A DNA stretch of 6,542 bases, taken from NCBI GenBank assembly GCA_002500485.1, contig DLRJ01000064.1, positions 1-6,542 of the forward strand, given 5' to 3'. Shown here in pieces: positions 5,513 through 6,542 of the stretch. Made by a program: the position numbers and the translations under genes. Origin of the DNA: Dehalococcoidia bacterium UBA7891 (GTDB lineage: Bacteria; Chloroflexota; Dehalococcoidia; Lucifugimonadales; UBA826). Every line of letters begins with the position of its first letter. Positions within the stretch are counted from its first letter, which is position 1. Below the pieces are notes generated by a model that ran no database searches, was not told the DNA's origin, and was given only the letters and a program-made list of their open reading frames with translations.

Positions 5513-5590
5513 ATGGCATCCAATCTATACACCTATACGGTAAAACCCATTGGCTATAAACCGCAGCACAGAGTCCGATCAGTCCTTTAG
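5513..5590 (+). other. 25-codon ORF candidate overlapping the mutS2 start region
   Basis: ATG at 5513-5515, six bases after the -10 candidate TAAAAT, opens a frame of 25 codons (starting MASNLYTYTVKPIGYK) that stops at TAG 5588-5590. It lies in a different frame from mutS2 and overlaps the possible mutS2 start at 5550. There is no Shine-Dalgarno site, so it could only be read as a leaderless message. It may be a leader peptide, the true start of MutS2 separated by a +1 frameshift (natural or a sequencing error in 5544-5590), or chance. Confidence 0.25.
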
Positions 5591-6542
5591 ACAAAAACAA
5601 ATCCTGTCGAGAAGTCTAGATTTGGTCGACTACGACTTCGTCAAACAGAAATTAGCCGATTTCTGTACTTTCTCTGGGTCTAGAAAAATAGCCAATGAAA
5701 TGATCCCTTCATATTTCCAACCAACGGTCTCTCAACTCCAAATCGAGACAGAAGAAGGGATAAGGTTGGTTTCAAACACTGGTTCTTTTTCACTGGGAGG
5801 AATTAAGGACCATGGAGATAGTATAAAGATAGCTGACTTAGGGGGTATCCTGACAGGGCAGGAACTTCTAATAATCGCAAATACTATCGAAGCCTTAGCC
5901 AATGCCAGGGGTACCATAGTGGAGTACCAAGAGGAATTACCTGTTTTATTGGAGTTGGCAAGAGAAATCCCTGATCTCTCCTACCTCGCATACTCAATCA
6001 CGTCAAAAATTGCGGGGAACGGTCAGGTTTTGGATAGTGCGACATCTAACCTTGGCAATATTCGACGACAAGTCAGAGAATCATACTCTAGAGTCACTGG
6101 TGCACTTGAGTCTATTATCTCGGAATCAGAAATGGCTGGGACAATTCAAGACGATGTTATATCTGTCCGCGGAGATCGTTTGGTGGTGCAAGTAAAATCC
6201 AACATGCGAAGCCGCGTCCCTGGCATTGTTCATGATGCATCCAACACAGGGATGACCTTATTTATAGAACCCTTTAAAACAGTCAGCTTGTGTAATTCTT
6301 GGAGAGAATTCACATTGGAAGAAGAGCGTGAAGTACAGAAGGTCCTTCAAGATTTGTCTTCACAGGTTGGAGTATTATCAAAGGAGATAAATTCAGCCAT
6401 CACAAGTGCTGCAAATTTAGATTTTGTGATCGCTAAATCAAAATATAGCATCTCACTGAATGGGCTAGAAGCAAATAATGCAATGGATGTAGCTTCAGGG
6501 CAGAAGGAAGCAATAAACCTCATTGATGCTCGGCACCCTATA
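5550..6542 (+). CDS. mutS2: MutS2 family protein, N-terminal part (runs off right edge)
   Basis: An open frame runs to the right edge, 331 codons if it starts at TTG 5550. MutS2 (RqcU in Bacillus) is a MutS relative with core and ATPase domains and usually a C-terminal Smr nuclease; it acts on collided ribosomes and/or recombination intermediates. Visible: LVDYDFVKQKLADFC near the N-terminus (family LEYDKI type), GGIKDHGDSIKIADLGG, the signature QDDVISVRGDRLVV (from residue 200) and GIVHDASNTGMTLFIEP (to 241), a long charged coiled-coil arm (about 250-285), and INLIDARHPI at the edge, just before the ATPase domain. Walker A, B and Smr are outside. The start is uncertain: TTG 5550 follows an in-frame TAA at 5541 but has no Shine-Dalgarno site. 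CTG 5604 fits the family N-terminus. TTG 5622 has GAGAAG seven bases upstream. No in-frame ATG occurs until far inside the domain. Confidence 0.93.
   Translation, partial: MAINRSTESDQSFRQKQILSRSLDLVDYDFVKQKLADFCTFSGSRKIANEMIPSYFQPTVSQLQIETEEGIRLVSNTGSFSLGGIKDHGDSIKIADLGGILTGQELLIIANTIEALANARGTIVEYQEELPVLLELAREIPDLSYLAYSITSKIAGNGQVLDSATSNLGNIRRQVRESYSRVTGALESIISESEMAGTIQDDVISVRGDRLVVQVKSNMRSRVPGIVHDASNTGMTLFIEPFKTVSLCNSWREFTLEEEREVQKVLQDLSSQVGVLSKEINSAITSAANLDFVIAKSKYSISLNGLEANNAMDVASGQKEAINLIDARHPI

Noticed and set aside
5301..5543. 80-codon plus-strand frame across the thrB start and promoter
   Set aside because: Antisense to the conserved PATSANMGPGFD region of thrB and reads through the promoter spacer.
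5454..5549. Threonine attenuator or riboswitch before thrB
   Set aside because: The -10 is only 12 bases from the ATG, leaving no room for a structured leader, and no Thr-rich leader peptide is seen on that strand.
5732..6195. Two 61-codon frames (minus 5732-5917, plus 6010-6195) inside mutS2
   Set aside because: Both are out of frame or antisense to the continuous MutS2 reading frame and lack initiation signals.
1..6542. CRISPR array, tRNA/rRNA genes, insertion sequences, prophage or defence genes
   Set aside because: No regularly spaced repeats, no tRNA-like cloverleaf, no transposase or integrase motifs, and no terminal inverted repeats were seen on reading both strands.

Overview
The window is AT-rich bacterial DNA (by eye about 40 % GC) with tight gene packing, Shine-Dalgarno sites of the AGGA type and many non-ATG starts. 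Nothing in it is phage, plasmid or transposon-like. The protein set (thrB next to lysC, paired polyprenyl-phosphate glycosyltransferases without membrane anchors, a mutS2, and a TPR protein with a HIRAN-like C-terminal part) would suit a free-living environmental bacterium. The style of the proteins reminds me of marine Chloroflexota (SAR202/Dehalococcoidia-like), but that is an inference and not proven here.

Layout from left to right. Positions 1-231 (minus strand) hold the N-terminal 77 residues of a metallo-beta-lactamase-fold hydrolase that runs off the left edge. A 123-base divergent spacer follows, with a strong extended -10 promoter for that gene. Positions 355-603 (plus) are a small unknown protein with a very good ribosome-binding site. 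It is convergent with the last gene of a minus-strand cluster. That cluster, read from right to left, is thrB (homoserine kinase, 5453-4551), lysC (aspartate kinase, 4541-3309), an ALG5-like family 2 glycosyltransferase (3284-2562), a DPM1-like family 2 glycosyltransferase (2523-1759) and a TPR protein (1661-618). Gaps of 9, 24, 38 and 97 bases with no terminator suggest one transcription unit, with a possible extra promoter before the TPR gene. On the plus strand from about 5550 to the right edge lies the N-terminal third to half of MutS2, transcribed away from thrB.

How the genes work together. LysC makes aspartyl-phosphate at the head of the Lys/Met/Thr pathway, and ThrB phosphorylates homoserine on the threonine branch. 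Asd, Hom and ThrC must be encoded elsewhere. The two glycosyltransferases look like a pair that loads different sugars onto a polyprenyl-phosphate carrier for cell-surface glycans or glycoproteins. MutS2 and the metallo-beta-lactamase protein are unrelated neighbours.

The most unusual points are regulatory. The thrB and mutS2 promoters are divergent and interlocked. At two places (before mutS2 and before the TPR gene) a -10-like hexamer is followed exactly six bases later by an ATG that opens a tiny ORF running into the start region of a main gene lacking an ATG start. A run of eight G bases sits in a conserved Gly-Gly codon pair of thrB. No tRNA, rRNA, CRISPR array, insertion sequence or convincing rho-independent terminator was seen.
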